DNA of 64,000 nucleotides from Protonemura montana (taxonomy: Eukaryota > Arthropoda > Insecta > Plecoptera > Nemouridae). Below, piece after piece: positions 61,977 through 64,000 of the stretch. The stretch covers positions 7,471,860-7,535,859 of the forward strand of contig OX387604.1 of NCBI GenBank assembly GCA_947568835.1. The letters run 5' to 3'. The notes under the pieces were generated by a model. That model saw only the letters and a program-made list of their open reading frames with translations, was not told the origin of the DNA and made no database searches. Position numbers and translations under genes: made by a program. Position 1 is the stretch's first letter, and each line of letters opens with the position of its first letter.

Positions 61977-64000
61977 CTGGAACATCAAACGAACATTGAT
62001 AAAAAAAACCCTGGAAAAGCAAACAATTCTGCATAATATTGTAACTAAAAACGAATCCTCTTGCCAACAAGGGTTCCAATTGAATAAATCCAATATCACG
62101 TAAAGTTGACAAGATGTCGGGGCGACGGCTAAACGTGGTTTTGTTCAAGCTCGCTAAAACGATCTTGCCCAGCTATCCAAACATTCTCAATTCCCATCTC
62201 TCCTTTTGAAGGAGTCAGTTGAAGGAGATATTCAGTTGATTGACTCGTGCTGCAAACTCATGTGCGCTCGTTCGCAATTGTCTGCAGCTACCTCTAACGC
62301 GACCCGCAAGCTTGACACTTGTTTATAATAACAATACAATAATAATTAATACTTCATATTTCATTGTCTAGATATCAGGTGTTGATATTAGATATTCTGA
62401 ACGTCGGAACTGTCTGTCAGAGCTCAGTCCTGTCACCCTGTGAAAACAATGTCCGAATCCATATCCGACAAGATTAAGACCAAACAATCACAACAAACAA
62501 TATATAAGAGAGCAACCAATGGCAGTGTGTTTTTAAACGCATGTTTTGCAGTAATACGCAAGTTTCACGGGCTGAGTCATTTATCAATTTCAATGATTCA
62601 AGTAAATCTTTCAAGGGGCAAGTGCAAGTGATCGGCCCGCCGTAGCAGCCGTAGTACTCTGTCTTGACGAGTGGCGATGACCTATAGGTTCAACTGCGAC
62701 TGCCAGAAAGCCACTTGCAATATCACATATGAGAGAAATATGTGATATTGCAGTTGGCTGTGGTTCAGCAGTATTATGAGGTTGCGAACCGGTATTTATC
62801 TAACGTAAGGACAATAACATATAGGAATGAAGCAGCTAAGCAGTCGAATAATGTCGTGTTTGTTGAGTATATTGACGTGATTGATTACTAGTGATAGTCA
62901 TCTGGCTGGAGGTAAATGCAGTCAGCATGTCTTCTTAGTGAGTGCCAGGCCGCGTTAGCTGGTACCTATGAGGCTATGAGGCTAGATACCGATAGCCGGG
63001 CCCCGATAACCACCTCTAGACCGCCTGTGACCATAATATCGTGTTACATAGAAGAAACAACGCCATGCAGCGATCATCATGATGATGATCCTCCACGCTT
63101 CCAGAACCTCTATTCTTGTATAAATAGTTTAGCATTTGACAGAGAGCATAACACACGGGTAGAAAATCTCTCTCAGGAATTTTTGTTTTAATGCTTGCAC
63201 CTATATCTAGCTAGAGTAGTTCACTTATTTTACTGTGATTTGTTCAAAAATCTTTCTGAATTTTCTCTCTTGGAAAATTCACTGGTTGAAACGAGCAAAT
63301 CACATTGTGGTCAGCCGTCAAGATAAAAAGTTCTTGAGTTGTGCCAGTGATGAGTTATACAGTCATGACCTTTTGGTTTGTAACACGATGCTGAAATATG
63401 ACTAAAAGCCCTCAGCATTGAGGCTGAACCTTTATCCCGAGCCAAGTGCAGTGTCACGTGTAAACACTGGACAGTAGACGCCCGAATAGTGTATACTATA
63501 CACAAGCTAGTTGCACGACCCCACGCCTTAGTTTGTCTTTCCCATATTGCATTTTAAGATTTAGCAGCACGAGACGGACCTTCTTTCTACAATATTCGAC
63601 AGAATTGACACCTGATCGCTGAGACTATACACGCTTTTCATAAGTAGTTAACAAATTCCAAGTTTCGCATCACTAATTAATCATGCTTTAAGACCTCGTG
63701 TGTCCAGATATAGAAGTGGCAAATTATACATGTTAGCTCTGCCCCGTGGCAAACGTATGCTGTATCTGCTGTGGTGATAAAAGACATGGCATGATATTTT
63801 AGGACTAAAAAATACCATCAAATTTACTTTGCGAGCAAAAGTATCTCAAGGATATAAATCTTGAACTGCATTAAAATTTTGAGTGTGCTTTTAGCATGTA
63901 GAAAAAGGGGCAGTTTTCGTGGGTATCCGAAAATTCCAGGTCCTTCGTGGTTTCCTGTTGGCGGGGGGTTAGGGAGGGGGGGGGGGGAAGGGGCGACGCA
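61977..64000 (-). other. hedgehog last intron (part)
   Basis: At least 2 kb without a signalling-domain exon. It contains a pre-miRNA-like hairpin (62699-62772) and G-rich runs at the window edge (about 63961-63995). I see nothing else that I can support. Confidence 0.6.
62699..62772. ncRNA. pre-miRNA-like hairpin (candidate)
   Basis: The arms agccacttgcaatatcacat (62709-) and atgtgatattgcagttggct (-62759) pair over 22 nt with two mismatches around a 7-8 nt loop. Pairing extends outward (actgcc against agcagt) to a stem of about 33 bp. The size suits an animal microRNA precursor; it could instead be a tiny foldback transposon remnant. It matches no microRNA family that I recall with certainty. 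Confidence 0.35.

Noticed and set aside
61977-62148. Extra N-terminal 57 codons of the hedgehog frame
   Set aside because: The family sequence begins exactly at the acceptor at 61976; the upstream part is intronic read-through.
1-64000. Bacterial-type systems (operons, CRISPR arrays, phage or toxin modules)
   Set aside because: Gene structure is spliced and animal-type throughout. No regularly spaced direct repeats with unique spacers were seen, and no gene cluster of unrelated defence-type proteins.

Overview
The window is a piece of an arthropod, most likely insect, nuclear genome. The coding sequence sits in short exons with GT/AG introns. Many introns are only 76-110 nt, but a few in one gene run to kilobases. 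The non-coding sequence is AT-rich and carries small foldback elements and dispersed repeats. The gene content fits an insect: a Hedgehog C-terminal exon, a spindle-F type protein and a Mlx/bigmax factor. I cannot name the species. All gene models are my own splice reconstructions, checked by reading phase across every junction and by resemblance to families I know.

Layout: 1-7.1 kb holds no gene I can support. From 7.1 to 9.85 kb (minus) there are five phase-compatible exons of an unrecognised protein with two Gly-Arg-Pro-Gly-x-Gly-Ala-Pro motifs. From 11.7 to 13.4 kb (minus) lies a complete Sec11-type signal peptidase catalytic subunit. From 17.1 to 41.2 kb (minus) lies a complete eight-exon decaprenyl-diphosphate synthase subunit 1 gene (PDSS1), most of it intron. 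It starts 160 bp from the divergent gene for mitochondrial ribosomal protein L32 (41.3-42.3 kb, plus). Next come a spindle-F-like coiled-coil protein (43.4-46.1 kb, minus), a membrane-anchored protein with two thioredoxin-like domains (47.0-48.4 kb, plus), an intronless ELMO-domain protein (50.2-51.2 kb, minus) and the bHLH-zipper factor Mlx/bigmax (51.8-56.2 kb, plus). A possible 92-residue single-pass membrane protein lies at 58.5-58.8 kb (minus). The last exon of hedgehog, carrying the autoprocessing domain, lies at 61.3-62.0 kb (minus); its signalling exons are outside the window.

The genes do not form an operon or one pathway. The clearest functional pairing is PDSS1 with mRpL32: both products act in mitochondria and share a short divergent promoter. 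The spindle-F/thioredoxin and ELMOD/Mlx pairs are also head to head. Among non-coding structures I see two copies of one long-inverted-repeat element (11.9 and 43.0 kb), four copies of a ~200 bp dispersed repeat (10.8, 19.2, 49.0, 54.4 kb), a small inverted-repeat element with a tRNA-like core (48.5 kb), another foldback in a Mlx intron (52.3 kb), a 19-bp minisatellite (25.0 kb) and a 74-nt pre-miRNA-like hairpin in the hedgehog intron (62.7 kb). I found no rRNA, intact tRNA or CRISPR array.
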